This document shows positions 14,201 to 25,575 of a stretch of DNA of 64,000 nt, piece by piece (within the stretch, counting starts at the first letter, position 1; each line of letters begins with the position of its first letter). Under the pieces are notes generated by a model. That model had not been told where the DNA came from. It worked only from the letters and a program-made list of their open reading frames with translations, and made no database searches. A program made the position numbers and the translations under genes. The stretch lies in assembly GCA_020746105.1 (NCBI GenBank), contig CM036658.1, positions 13,314,689-13,378,688 of the forward strand, written 5' to 3'. The stretch comes from Trogon surrucura (Eukaryota; Chordata; Aves; Trogoniformes; Trogonidae).

Positions 14201-17200
14201 TTTTACACACTTCTGTAATGTGATATCTGACAGCATTTGAATTGTAACAGCTTTCACATGGAAGTGTTTTCACTTGCAAGTGATGGACATTTTGCTAATC
14301 TGCTTTTAGCAGTATATCCTGTAACACACAGCTATACATCTATTTTCTTTTAACTGTGAACTTTCTGCATTGTTAAGTGTTAGCTGCACAACAAGCACAT
14401 CACATGCATGGGATTCTGTTTTAAAGTATCTGTTGAGATTTTGGGATAGCAGTCTAAAAAGACTACGAACAGGCAACAGAGCTCTTAACTGCTCAGACAT
14501 TTTCACTCTTCTGCTTACCTGTTTTTGCCGCTGACCCACATATTCCTGTAGGTGCCAATCCACCCTCATACCTAAAGCTTCCCAATATAAAATGTAAGCC
14601 TACTCTTTTTATTTTCCTTTTTTTAGGAATTCTTTGGGATTCTAATCTTCATTGAGGGGTACAGGACATAGACTCAGAAAATATCTGCCTATCTGGCAGC
14701 CTGCAAGGACTACCACCATGTGCTAGGCACCCACACAAAGAGTGACACTTTTCACAGTAGGACTCAGTATGAACACCGCAGTTGTCTTTGTGTACCATAT
14801 TTAAAACATCAGCCCCCATTCACTGGCATTTGTTGTTGATATGTTCTGTCCTCCTCTTGCTCTTCCTCTCTGCTATTCCCTTTCTCCTCCTAGTGCTCAC
14901 TTCCTACTAGATTGTCTACACACATCCCTACAAGGATCAAAAGCCAGTGCCCCAGGCAGCAAAAAAAGGAAAAAAAAAAAAAAAAAATCAGCATTAAAAC
15001 TGCAAACAGTCAAGACACAACGAGCAGTACTTCCTGTTAGTCATGCCACAGACTACATGTAGTCAAGTTGCAGTTCCACCTCAGGGAAATAATCAGGACT
15101 GACAGCATGGAGGATTCTCAAGATCCTGCTCCAAATTCAGTATTTTGCTTCTCTGTAGGTGCATGGAAGGCATTATACTTAGAGTCCATGAATGAATGCA
15201 GGCTATTTCTCAACATGACAAAATTAACCCCGAAGAAATTCCACTCTTCCATTTGTGAAATGCATTTTAGATGGCAAACTTTAGACTAGATGTATTGTGC
15301 CCAGAAGAGATTTCAGTCTATGCTGCAAATATGTATCTTAAACACCAAAGTCCCTAGCTTCACTAGAGAAATGCCACCTTTACATAGTCCAAAAAGGAGC
15401 AACCAGTTACATTTACAGTTGAACTTTAAAAATATTAATAAGTGTTAATAAATGTGACAATAAGTATTAATAATAAAATTAAAGTTAGTATACTTTAAAA
15501 TTTTATTCTTTCTTAGAACTGGTATCTAGCCAGAATTGTAATTCGATTTAGTGAACACACAACTGTGCTCCAAGTCTACAACAAGTTACCAGCATCCTTG
15601 AAGCCAAGCTACCAGCTAATTTAACCTAAGCACCCTGTACATCTCCATACAGCCTTAATTGTTATACACAGAAACACAACTTCAATAATGTGGCCTTTTT
15701 ATATCCCTCTGCACTTTGTCCTTCAGTAAGACACTTCAAAAGCTATGATCTCCCAGCTATCTGTGACAGGACAAGCCATGTTTCTCTACGGGGCTCCAAC
15801 GAGTCTTCTGTAATGTCACAGAAAGGCCAATTAAACTCTCTTTGCACCTCCACTCCACATGACTTGGGCAAGAGCAGAGTCAGAAATAGACCCCTAATCC
15901 ACAGAGGCTGAAGCTGTAAGCACATTCCCATGGTCTACACCAAACAGCTTACTGGGTGCAGTAACTTCAAGTGCTACAACATTTCCATCAGGAAATTTGC
16001 CCCAATTCTACCAGGATTAGTAGCTACCAAATACAAATACTGCCTGAAGAGCCTCTGGAGAACTATGAGAAACAGTACTGCTATTTCAATCTATTTTTAA
16101 GTAGATTGAAACTGTCGTTAAACAGGCCTAACATTAATCAGTTGCTGTCATCCAGGAATGAGCCAAGGAAGGATGAAATAGTTCCTAACTTGGGTTTGTC
16201 AGGGCACACTAATCTGCTCTATGCAGAGTGAGTAGCTAGGGTGTTACACAGCTCCATCTTGGGTAGTACAGAGGGCTGTTAAATGAACACTAGAAGTTAC
16301 TAGGAGAACTAGAATAGAGTTCTTTATTAGAAAAAACAAGTCTTGCTGCAAATTTAATTACCGAGTCTGTTTAGGAGTCACATCAATTCCTTGACTTTAG
16401 TGACATCTGTAACAATATTCTCCACAATTTACTTGTACATTATTTGAAAGGAAAAAAAAAAAAAAATCCCTTTACCAGTATTTACACATTTTAAAACTCC
16501 AGTTATAGGCATTTCAGTGGCCCTAAACAACACTTTACCTGTGCCCCCATAATCCTGGCCTATGCTTTTTGATATGAGCTAAATCATAGTTCTGAAAGTC
16601 ATCCAAATGAGTCTGCACTTCCGACCTAGGTCATCAAAACAGTTCCTGGGATTATCCTTCCCGTTATTACTTACACATGGCCATGCCCTTTCCTTTTGTG
16701 GTTTTGCGGAGCAAGCCAGCTGTAGGAATGCCCCTTTAGAAAACTACCATCACAAGAACTCTACATCCCATTTACCATGTATACATCTAAATCCCAGCTG
16801 CAGAGTTTCCTTCTTCCTTAGTTTACCTCTACCTATCTGACATTTTTCATAGTTTGATCTACTCTCCTCTCAGCTGTTCAGCTCTGAGTTTTGCTGAAGA
16901 TTTGCCTTCTTCCAGGGCATTAGTAAACTAGACAAGCCAGAACAACCTTAATGACAGCTACTGCTGTGCCGAAAAATAATCACTTAATCCTCGCTTCCCA
17001 TTGGTTTGTTTTGATTCGCAATACACGTCATCTTGTTAATACTTCAGGGTCTTTATCAACCTTTCTTCAAAGACCTTTTAAATCCTCAGTTAAGTACGCA
17101 AAGCCAGTTTGCCTTCACCGTGCACTTCACGGATGTAACGGGCTAAAGCCAAGTTACCGCTCTGAAGGGGGTGAGCTGCTACTTCAGTGTCAGTTCGTGG

Positions 17201-17888
17201 CAGAGCTCCGCGGGAGCGCAGGGAGGGAGGCGGCAGGCAGGACCAGGCTGTCGGGCCGCTGAACCGAGCGCTTCACTCACTTCGGGGAACTCACTGCAAC
17301 CTGGCTGTCAGAGTTCGGAGGGCCGAGGAGGGAGCGGATGGGGAGGGCTGGAGCAGGAACCGGGGAGCTTTAGTAGAGGACTCCTGGCTGTTCCTTTACG
17401 CGACTGTTCAAGCATCCTGCCCTCCCCGCGCTCTGGGGCGGGGGTGACAGCACTAAGGCTGGTGGTAGGGGCCAGACATCGCCCCCTCTCCCCAGCCCCA
17501 ACCCTGGCCCCGGCCCGAGCACCCCTCGAGGGAAGGCCCCGGGGGGAGGTGGGGAGGCCCCGAGAGTCGCCGCTGCCCGTACTCACTGCTTGTAGGGGTC
17601 GTGGAAGGGCAGGGCCAGCCAGTCGCCGTGCATAGCGCGCATGTAGCCCGCCATCTCCTCGGCGCTGTGGTCGGAGGAGATGAAGACGACCTCGAAGGGG
17701 GCGGGGGGCTGGGTCTCCTCCAGCAGCTCCGTGTAGAAGTCGCAGAGGACGGGCGTGAAGTCGCGGCACGGCGAGCACCAGCCGGCGGAGAAGTACAAGC
17801 CCACGACCTTGTTCTGCAGGGCCTCCTCGGCGTCCACGCTCCGGCCGTCCTTGCTGACCAGCAGCCGCCCACTGAACACATCCACCAT
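8060..17888 (-). CDS. NXNL2: NXNL2, nucleoredoxin-like 2 (two coding exons, 156 aa)
   Basis: NXNL2 (RdCVF2) is a thioredoxin-fold protein of the rod-derived cone viability factor family, linked to survival of photoreceptors and olfactory neurons. The exons are 17888-17587 and 8228-8060. They join CA|T (His101) to give 156 residues plus TAA, the length of the human protein. The active site is a full Trp37-Cys-Ser-Pro-Cys41 redox motif, and the cis-Pro113 loop (TAIPKLVI) is present. The intron, with GTGAGT donor and TAG acceptor, is 9.36 kb. In the family, retention of this intron yields a truncated secreted trophic form while splicing gives the full thioredoxin; both look possible here. An in-frame upstream ATG at 18011 was rejected because a TATA box lies between it and 17888. 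It lies downstream of SPIN1 on the same strand, as in mammals. Confidence 0.96.
9919..10587 (-). mobile_element. CR1 LINE in NXNL2 intron
   Basis: A 5'-truncated CR1 in reverse orientation. Its 3' terminus is at 9919 (CACAGAATCATAGA on the plus strand), followed by the conserved 3' UTR and C-terminal ORF2 segment (recognisable [15 protein letters not shown] on the minus strand). It is on the same strand as NXNL2. Confidence 0.94.
12095..12253 (-). mobile_element. CR1 LINE 3' fragment
   Basis: A short reverse-oriented CR1 3' end, starting AGAATAGTTGGGTTGGAAGG on the plus strand and continuing for about 160 bases of diverged CR1 3' UTR. Confidence 0.88.
13566..14095 (+). mobile_element. ERVL-type solo LTR in NXNL2 intron
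   Basis: This matches a common avian ERVL LTR: GGCTGGGACAGAGT near the 5' end, GGGACAGCTGACCCCAACTG in the middle, an AATAAA signal at 13921-13926, and a CT-rich 3' part ending ACAACA. A probable duplication AAGTA flanks it (13561-13565 and 14097-14101) with one base of slippage. The first bases are altered from the expected TG. No internal retroviral sequence is attached. It is antisense to NXNL2. Confidence 0.87.
14096..17164. other. NXNL2 intron, no recognised element
   Basis: AT-rich intronic sequence with simple A runs at about 14970-14988 and 16450-16466 and a TAATAA-rich patch at 15430-15480. No coding or repeat family is recognised. Confidence 0.6.
17587..17888 (-). CDS. NXNL2: NXNL2 exon 1 (thioredoxin active site)
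   Basis: The exon encodes residues 1-100 and two bases of codon 101, from [10 protein letters not shown] to HDPYK, including the WCSPC active site at 37-41. It lies wholly within a CpG island, so long open frames appear in every reading frame; only this one matches a known family. The donor GTGAGT is at 17586-17581. If the intron is retained, translation continues for only a few codons, as described for the short RdCVF2 form. Confidence 0.96.
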
Positions 17889-17973
17889 CCCGCCACCGCG
17901 GCCTGCGAACCCACTGCCGCTCCTCCCTGCGCCCCGACCGAGCGCACAGAGCCCCCTTGCGCCCTCCGCCGCC

Positions 17974-17979
17974 TTTATA
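17974..17979 (-). promoter_or_regulatory. TATA box of NXNL2
   Basis: The minus strand has TATAAA at 17979-17974, flanked by G+C-rich sequence (GCAGCTATAAAGGCG) and 86 bases before the start codon. Transcription would begin near 17945, leaving a 5' UTR of about 55 bases. A CCAAT motif, inverted with respect to the gene, lies at about 18030. A TATA box in a CpG island fits a tissue-restricted gene such as one of photoreceptors. Confidence 0.75.
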
Positions 17980-18249
17980 GCTGCCCGCCACTGCCGGGGC
18001 CCGCCCACCACTGACTGACAGCGGCGCTGTCCAATGGCCGCGCCAGGAGGGTGACGGCGGGTAACGGCGCCAACGGCCGGCGGGTGGCGGCCTGAGGCCG
18101 CGCGGGCGGGCAGGGCCTGTCGGCGGCGCCCGTGGGGTGTGTGCGGGGCCTTCGGCCGCTGTCGCCGCCAAACCGAACAAGTTCTGCCATTTGTGCTCGG
18201 TAATTCAACTGCTTAATCACGTAGCTGCCATAGAAAATACCCAACATTG

Positions 18250-20165
18250 AAACTGCCCGAATGCGTTCCAGGCTTTTACTTTTTGGTTGGCTTTTTTTGT
18301 TTGTTTGTTTTGTTTTCTAATCTGCGGCCCCTCAAAAATCTGTGGGTTCTACTTCTGTAAAAGACAGAGTTGTGACAAGTATATGTGATGATTCAAATAC
18401 TGAAAAGTACAACGGAACTAACGTTAATCCCAATGAGTGCTTGGTTAGGTAAATTGCAGCCAAGTTCACAGGGAAATTAAGTTCGATTTCTACATCTCAC
18501 CATCTGCTGAACATAAAGAAGGCACTGTAAAAACTGCAACACTTGAGGTCAAAAATTCAGATTTAATTTTGTATAGGACCAAACTGAGCACAGGTCTCCT
18601 CATACACACACTCCTTTCTTTTGACATCTTTTTGAAATATTTTTTTCTTCTCGATTCAAAATTTTTGGTTGCCTACTGCCACTTTCTGCCTTGAGTGAAA
18701 TAAACAAGGTTTCGTTTTAAAAATTTGACCATGTGACATAAAGCTCAAAGAAGAACCACAGTGATAGAAATAACTTGTTTTTTTCTTTTTTTTTTTCTTT
18801 TTTTTTTTTTTTCCAGTAGGCTTCATCAAAAGTAACCACCTGGTTGTAGGATCAGCTTGATTCAGGACATGCATTCAGCTGCCCTTTCTCTTACCACTTT
18901 TTCCTTTTATTATGCAGATATACTGCTTACTAAAAGACTTTCTTCTTGTGTAAAAAGTCATACTTCTTTTAAAAAAGTGTAAGAGTACAGCCATTATTAT
19001 TATTTTCTAACAGATTTGTTTATATGCAAATTCATCTTTATGAATCAGACCTTTTCATTTATGTCCTATTTGACTGATTTGTAATTACTATTCTGATATT
19101 TTACTGGGAATAAAAAGGAATTGCTTAGGTACTTGGAAAGTAACTTTTATCCAAATGTAATATTTCTCCATTTTCATGAATTGTTGAACTACGTTGTTTT
19201 CAAACCCAATGTTCTATTTCCAACACAGAAGTGACATTTAAAACAACGTAATCCACCTCTCATCCCCTTTCTCCAAGTTTTGAATGCTCTTTTGCATTGT
19301 TCCCCTTTCATACTTCCCCCTCAACATCAGAAGTGGAAGACAAAGGAGCTGTGAACATTCATTTGTCTTAAAACATCACGAAAAGAAATTCAGCTCCTCT
19401 GAGCCTTTCATTTGCCGTAATGTTTGCCCTTGTGAGACCACTTGCGGAACAGGATAGAGTCAGAGCCTTTGGAGGCCAAGTCTGAGACTTTGGAGTCACA
19501 ACAGAAAATGGAAAAAAAAGTTTTCATATAAGTTCAGGTTCATTACTGATATTCTGTGATTCCTAACAATTTCTCCTTCAGCCAGTGAGAACATACTTTC
19601 TCAGATACTATGAACTGAAGCAATGAACCAAGGAATTTGGAAACATCCTATCTCTACAGATTAGAATGCTGGTTAGCTAGATATACTGTTCCATAAGAAA
19701 AGAGCATCTTGAGATTGCCTTCGAGGCCTCTGGGCACATGTACTAGCTTAAGAAGAAAACTATAAATTGTTGGCTGATGTGCTCCAGATCATAAGCCTCA
19801 ATGACAGTGATGATAAAGTTCTTAAAACTACTTAAGGAATAGCAACTAAGCGTGAGAAACCAGATACCTTCCTTGGGAAGCTTAAGGTGATCGACTCTGT
19901 CAGGACATCATAGATTCACTGAAAATGCTGCGTATCCTAGAAAGTCTAATTTTGTACCTGCCTGTGGTTTGACTGCAAAGACAGTTCTCTGTGGCAGCAT
20001 AAAGCAATATGAAAAGTTTCACTTTATGATTTATATCAAGGAAGCTAGACCCTCTTTTGGCTACAAATGCTTTCTAGGACTATTCTTATTAGAGGAGTGT
20101 TGCATTTAGTGATGGAAGTCAATTATTGCCATGACTATGAGTTCCAGTGCTGGATGACCAAACAG
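18250..20165. other. Intergenic DNA upstream of NXNL2
   Basis: It holds a T/TTTG-rich run (about 18280-18316) and a long pyrimidine tract (18777-18813). No gene or repeat family is recognised. Any distal NXNL2 control elements would be expected here, but none can be named from sequence. Confidence 0.6.
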
Positions 20166-20395
20166 CCCCTCTGTCACGGGTCCAAGTCAGCCTTACAAAA
20201 AGCAGTCAGACACACTATAGATCTGACACTGGATAAGGTCCAGTCAGCTTTACACAAAGCTGTTGGATGTGCTGTAGATCTCACACTGGTTTAGATCCAG
20301 TTGGCTTAGTACAAGCAGCCGAATGCTCTGTAGATCCAACACTGGGCAGGGTCCGGTTGGCTTTATACAAAAAGCAGTCAGATGCACAAATAATA
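20166..20395. repeat. Degenerate tandem repeat, about 57 bp, four copies
   Basis: Four successive diverged copies share the pattern ACACTGG..(A/G)GGTCCAGT.GGCTTTA.ACAAAGC....GATG..CTGTAGATC, with boundaries at about 20222, 20280 and 20336. The GTAGATC junction recurs at each boundary. It is old compared with the minisatellite at 682. It may belong to an LTR or simply be a local minisatellite. Confidence 0.75.
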
Positions 20396-23300
20396 CAGTT
20401 TATTCATATGCAACAGATACAGATTCTTTAAGATTGACAGCAATAAGAAAACCTAATACTGCAGGACACCTATCGGTCTTAGCATATGTAATTGCAATTA
20501 TAAGTTTGATTACCTGGGTATAGAACTTGGCATGGCAAGGTTGCAAAACTTACCAGAAAGCTTACCTTCCTTCTGGGGAGGGTGAGGAGTACAAACATGT
20601 TGATCTGCCCCTACAAATTGGTGCTGAGTTCTAGTTACCTCAAAATGAGGTACAGAACTGGAGTGATCCATTATTTGCTATGGCACAAAGTGAGTGGGTG
20701 AGACTATGGCCAAACGATTGTTCCTCCTGTTCCTTTAGCAATGCACAAAACATTTCTTAGTCCTGTATAACTTCTGGGAATTGTGGAAGAACGGGACCAA
20801 CCACACAGCCTCCACCGCACTTCAGAGTTCCTCCCTGGGGCCATTGCAACAGAAAACACCTCTTCATCTGGCCCCAGTGTTCAGCTGGGCACCAGATACT
20901 CATCAGCGATACTGAACTTTGTAATACTCCACTGTTTTGTGCATCTAACAAGGTATTAACAATACTGTGTTTTATTCCATTCCCTAATCTCCTTTTGGAC
21001 TGATAATAATGCAGCTTTTTATATAGAATCTGCTGTCCTTTCTCAAGACAGTGTATTAGCTCCGAGGTGACACTGTCAGAAAGGTTGTAAACAATGTTCA
21101 TCCAGTGGACGCCTCTAGTGAATTCCAGGGTAAAATAATTGACATAAAAACTTCCCACTACAAAATACTGCATTTTGGATTTTGCTAGAAAACAAGCTTT
21201 TTGTTACTGAATTTGCTACGTTATTTCAATGTACCAGTATTTAGTTCTGTCCTTTAATCTACAAGCAAGACTTGCAGTTTAGTTGTGCTCAGATTGCAAT
21301 TATGATCCTACTTCTCTTGTGTATTTTGCTTCAGCTAACACTGAAGTTAATTATGTGTTTGAGTTTTGATGGGCAAATGAGAATTTAAAAAAATATATTA
21401 AGAACTTGCATCAATAGAGTCATATTTTTTAATGATATAGGGCAACATGCTGAGAAACAGACAAGGAAGAAATGAAACGGAAGTAAAAAACATTCAAACT
21501 TGCTAATTTCTGTATAATATACTCCTCTGGTGGCAGAGCTAATGCTGCTATGGGATATACACAGGTTAATCTAGGAGAAGGTTCTGAAAGCCTGTCCTTG
21601 TCTTTAATGAACATATCCTTCACTCTCTCCTTGCTGCATCTTTTCCATAGCTGGCACTATTCTGAGTAGTACAGGATTTGATCCAAAAAAGGCATATGCA
21701 ATACGCAGTCTCTTGCGGTATAGGCAAGGTTTCAATCTGCTTATAAATCTTAAGCAGTCTGTAGGAAATGCATGCCTGTGTAACGATTGACATTGTCAGG
21801 TCAGTAAGGCAAAAGCTGACTAAATTTATTCAAAGGAGAGTGTTACCTGGATAAGGGTTTGTTGGACCTGCCTTCAACTTAATTATTAATACACTGTGTA
21901 CTTAATTATACTCTAATTAAAGATAGAATTGACCTAATCAAGATAAACTTTGCCTGTGCAAAACGATGTAGAATTCAGTTCCTGAAGAAGTCAGATTAGA
22001 AACCGACCTTGAAGAATTCCATTGTGTGCGAATACCAGCCAACCAGAAAAATAAGACACCAAAGGAGATGTCAAGGGAAGGAGCACATAGAATGAAGGAA
22101 ACACACCAGTGGCTTAAAGAGTTAAATGTGTAGCAACCATTGATAAAACTAGATTAAATTGTTGGGTTTTAATTCACTTTCACAGTATGTATCAGTATCA
22201 ATGCTTTATTGGACACTTATTACAATCTGAGCTATTGATGATAAAATGGGTAAAACTACTTTTCACAGTGTACACAGTGAGCAAAAGCGAAAGAAAACTT
22301 CTTAGTGTCAGCCCACTACACTAATTAACGAGCTATGAAGAGACTAGTGCATGAAGAAATACTGAGCCAAAAAATTTCAATTTTTTTTTTCCCAAAAAAT
22401 TTACTGTGCACAGATAAGGTAGTTACTAGACATTCATAGCATGTCTGCCACATTTGGTACACTGTTTCCTCTGCTAGGATCAGGAAATCCAAACACGAGG
22501 CTCATTACTGCATAGTCAGCAGTAATACAAGTACTCTGTGAATATTCCTTCGTAACTGTTCTTGGATACGCTTCCCCTGTGTAACCTCCAGGCACAAAAG
22601 AAATAATAGTATCTTTTTTCAAGCAGGAAAATTAACCAAAAAAGTAGTGCACAGGTTCTTTAAATTACTATTCTATTACTGTTATTCAAACTGTCTAGTT
22701 CCTAACAACATACTGTAGGTATCAATGGCTTGCTGTAAGGGCATCTTGCTTTCTGTGGATAAGAGAGTTTACCACTTACCACAGAGATCCAGCATCAAGT
22801 CAGGACTGAATAAGAGCTGTAAGAGCTATCGATTAATCAAAACATTTTAGTACAGAAGATACTGCTTAGGTAAGGAATATGCCCTTTTTTTTTTGTTTTG
22901 AAGCAACAGATCATTACAAATAACATGTAATAATTGTTAGAGATAAAAATTATAATACTAATTTGGAACACACCCTTAGGTCTCAGCTTAATATGCTAAC
23001 CTGGCATAAACAAACAATAGCACATACAAGGAGGAGGAAAGAAGGCCATTGCAAGGACTTATAAATTAGGTGGATTTGATAAGATTGCAAGGAATACTTT
23101 TTTTTTTTTTAATCAGGAAATACTCAAACCTATTAACAGATTCTAACAAAGCAAGACATCTGCTATAAAAATTTCAAAAACCAGGGCTACATTCTTCGTA
23201 TTGTTCCCTGGGTTCGAAATTATAAGAGTGATGAAGATTAGGAAAATTGCAAAGGTATACAAATTTCTTCTTGCAACATGAAAAGCCCAATTCAGCCATT

Positions 23301-24724
23301 TTTTGCATCTAATTTTATCCTGGCTACTGTGTAATCAAATAGCCAAATAATGTTAAGATAGTCTAAATATCAGTGCTGTACCATTTCTGACTTCCAAACA
23401 GGAACAACAGGTAAGTAAGTAATTCAGAGACACCTAATGGAGCAGCAGGAGCATGGTCACAAGGAACAACATTTGTGCTTGCAGCAGTGGAAAAATACTG
23501 TAATAAAATTCTGCTCACGTTCACACTCTTTCCTCTTCCCTCTTTAGCATCTGACAGTTTAGTGTAATTAAACAGACCTTTTTTTTATGAGACCTGTGAC
23601 TAGGCGCATCCTTTTCAGGGTCAGAATCATTCAACATTAGATCCTGCACTTCTGTGCCTTACGAGAAGCATAAGGCTGTGTGAGATTTCCACAGAAAATA
23701 AATTTTGCAGAATCCAGATTAGTCCTCTATGGTTACCAGCAACCACCACCTACTCCTTTTTGTTCCCAGACCTTTTGAAGAAGGAGGCCCGATTCTCACA
23801 GGGACTGTCACAAGGAGGGCCTCCAGGGTTTTGGTGGTAGTTCCAGTTGCTTTAAGTAACTTGATAGGCACGTACAAAAGCAAATGGTGTCTGCCACATG
23901 AACACATCTTCTCACAAAACTCGAACAGGAAGCTTCAGTCATAGAGAGGGCAGCCTGCATCTGTTACTACAACTACTGCTTATTAGCAACCCTTATACTA
24001 GCTAGATTGACTTTGAATGACTTCATTAATTCAAGGAGAAATGGCACTATGAAAAGGCTTCTCATGTATAATGGCATAATTTCAGCCTAATAACAGTTTT
24101 TCCAGCTTCATCTTTTGTAAGAGATACTTTAAATGACCTATTGTTTCACTAGACTATTATGTACATTACAGATTCATAATGTGTAAGACCAACACAGACA
24201 GAGTATGCTTTGAGTACTGAGCCTTGTTTTGTACTGCCCCCATTCCAGTTTCCCACTGTATATGTCTCTTCATTAGCAAATAAAGGAGCAAGTATTGGGG
24301 AAAACAAGCCAAGCTAACTTAAGTGTTGCGGGGTTGAAAGCTAGAATACTTTTCTGCAAATAAGCAAGCTGCCAATGCAGCTGTGTTACAGGTGCTAGTA
24401 GGAGATCCTAATTAGAGTTCTGGTCCAGCACAATGAACCCACTGCAGTCACACCTCTCAGGGATTTGCAGATAGTTTCCAGAGACTTTTCTGTTTAGCAT
24501 GCTCATTTTTGTAAGAAATCTCTGGCTTTACTATTTACATAAAGGCAACATTATTTTAAGGCTAGAGTTCACTGTCATTATACTGTACATGCTTTATATA
24601 ATTCCCTATAAAATTCCAAATGAATTTCCCTTGCATAGACATACTCAGAATACATTAACATCCCCTTACTTTCACGCTTTCTTATTTTAAAACTATTAGA
24701 AACAGAGAAATAATTAGTTGTTAA
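20396..24724. other. Unassigned intergenic DNA
   Basis: No recognisable gene or repeat family. The 138-codon minus-strand open frame at 20757-21173 has no family resemblance I can name and no supporting splice structure. Confidence 0.55.
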
Positions 24725-24729
24725 GACAG

Positions 24730-25330
24730 TGCCCTGGTTTGAGCTAAACAGAATCAATTCTGTTTAGTGATTTTTACTTCTCAGCTCACTCTCTTCTAAG
24801 AGGCTGCACTTTCTGAAGTCAGCAGCATGTTTCTGCAGACAGTGTGTGCTACTGGCAGTGATAACACCTGATGTTTACAGTCACTGCCTGGGACTGGGAT
24901 GCAGAAAGGCTCTTGCTTATACTTACTCATACAGCGACCAAGGCCACTGCTGGCTCTTGTGTGCCACGCTGAGGGTGCCGGCAAGTAAAAAGGGTCACAA
25001 GGAAGTAAAAGGTTGCACCTCTGGGGGGATAACAGACAGGACAGGTGACCAGCAAGAGTATTCCATCCCATATACGTCATATTCAGTGAAAAACCGGGAT
25101 CACAGGAGTCATCTCTTCCTCAATGGACAGTGTCCAAGGGGGACTCCATCTGATCCTGCTACTGAGTTCCTGAATCCAGTTCCTGTGTCCAGTTGCCCTC
25201 TGTCACTGAGCCTGGGGCTTCCCGGGTGCTGCCTCCTCTGTAGCACCAGTGGAGATCACTACTGGGGAGGGAGTTGGGTTTGACAGAGGTTTTATATAGC
25301 TCTGTTACATAACTGAAAAAGCTCAGGAGA
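24730..25330 (+). mobile_element. LTR family B, copy B1 (3'-truncated)
   Basis: It starts TGCCCTGGTTTGAGC and shares with B2 (43300-43868, inverted) an 11-bp-arm hairpin near the start, the stretch around GTTTACAGTCACTGCC, and the segment GGTGACCAGCAAGAGTATTCC that resembles the TATA-proximal part of avian ERVL LTRs. The 3' part is lost or diverged from about 25280. GACAG occurs before the start (24725-24729) and again at 25282-25286, but the intervening end is not CA, so this duplication is doubtful. Confidence 0.72.
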
Positions 25331-25575
25331 AGACCTGTTCTTCTGGTTGATTATGGGTTTAAAAAAATAGTGACTGCATTTTAGAGCTCTGAAATGACAT
25401 TTAACTTGGGAGAATGACAGTTGTCATAAAGACTGAGGTGTTGCCTGCTAGTCTCTGCTTCATGAACTCTAATTTTCATATAATCACATAATTTTCAATC
25501 ATATCCAATATTATCCTAGGCAAGGGGAAAAAAGTCATATGCAGGGTTGTTGAGTAGAATAAAACCTTATGCTAT

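Larger units (their letters stand above)
17165..18180. promoter_or_regulatory. CpG island over NXNL2 promoter and exon 1
   Basis: About 1 kb is strikingly rich in G+C and CpG against AT-rich surroundings on both sides. It spans the start of the intron, exon 1, the TATA box and 200 bases of upstream DNA. The many long overlapping open frames here are a by-product of the low stop-codon density. Confidence 0.9.

Noticed and set aside
17889-18011. In-frame N-terminal extension of NXNL2 from an ATG at 18011
   Set aside because: The TATA box at 17979-17974 lies within it, and the family protein starts at MVD (17888).
17308-18180. 290-codon and other long open frames across the CpG island
   Set aside because: They overlap NXNL2 exon 1 in other frames, resemble no family, and arise from the low stop-codon density of G+C-rich DNA.
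20757-21173. 138-codon minus-strand open frame
   Set aside because: No recognisable family, no splice context; treated as chance.
24725-25286. GACAG repeats as the target duplication of LTR B1
   Set aside because: The inner right boundary ends in TTT rather than CA, and alignment with B3 suggests the element continues and is truncated, so the match may be chance.
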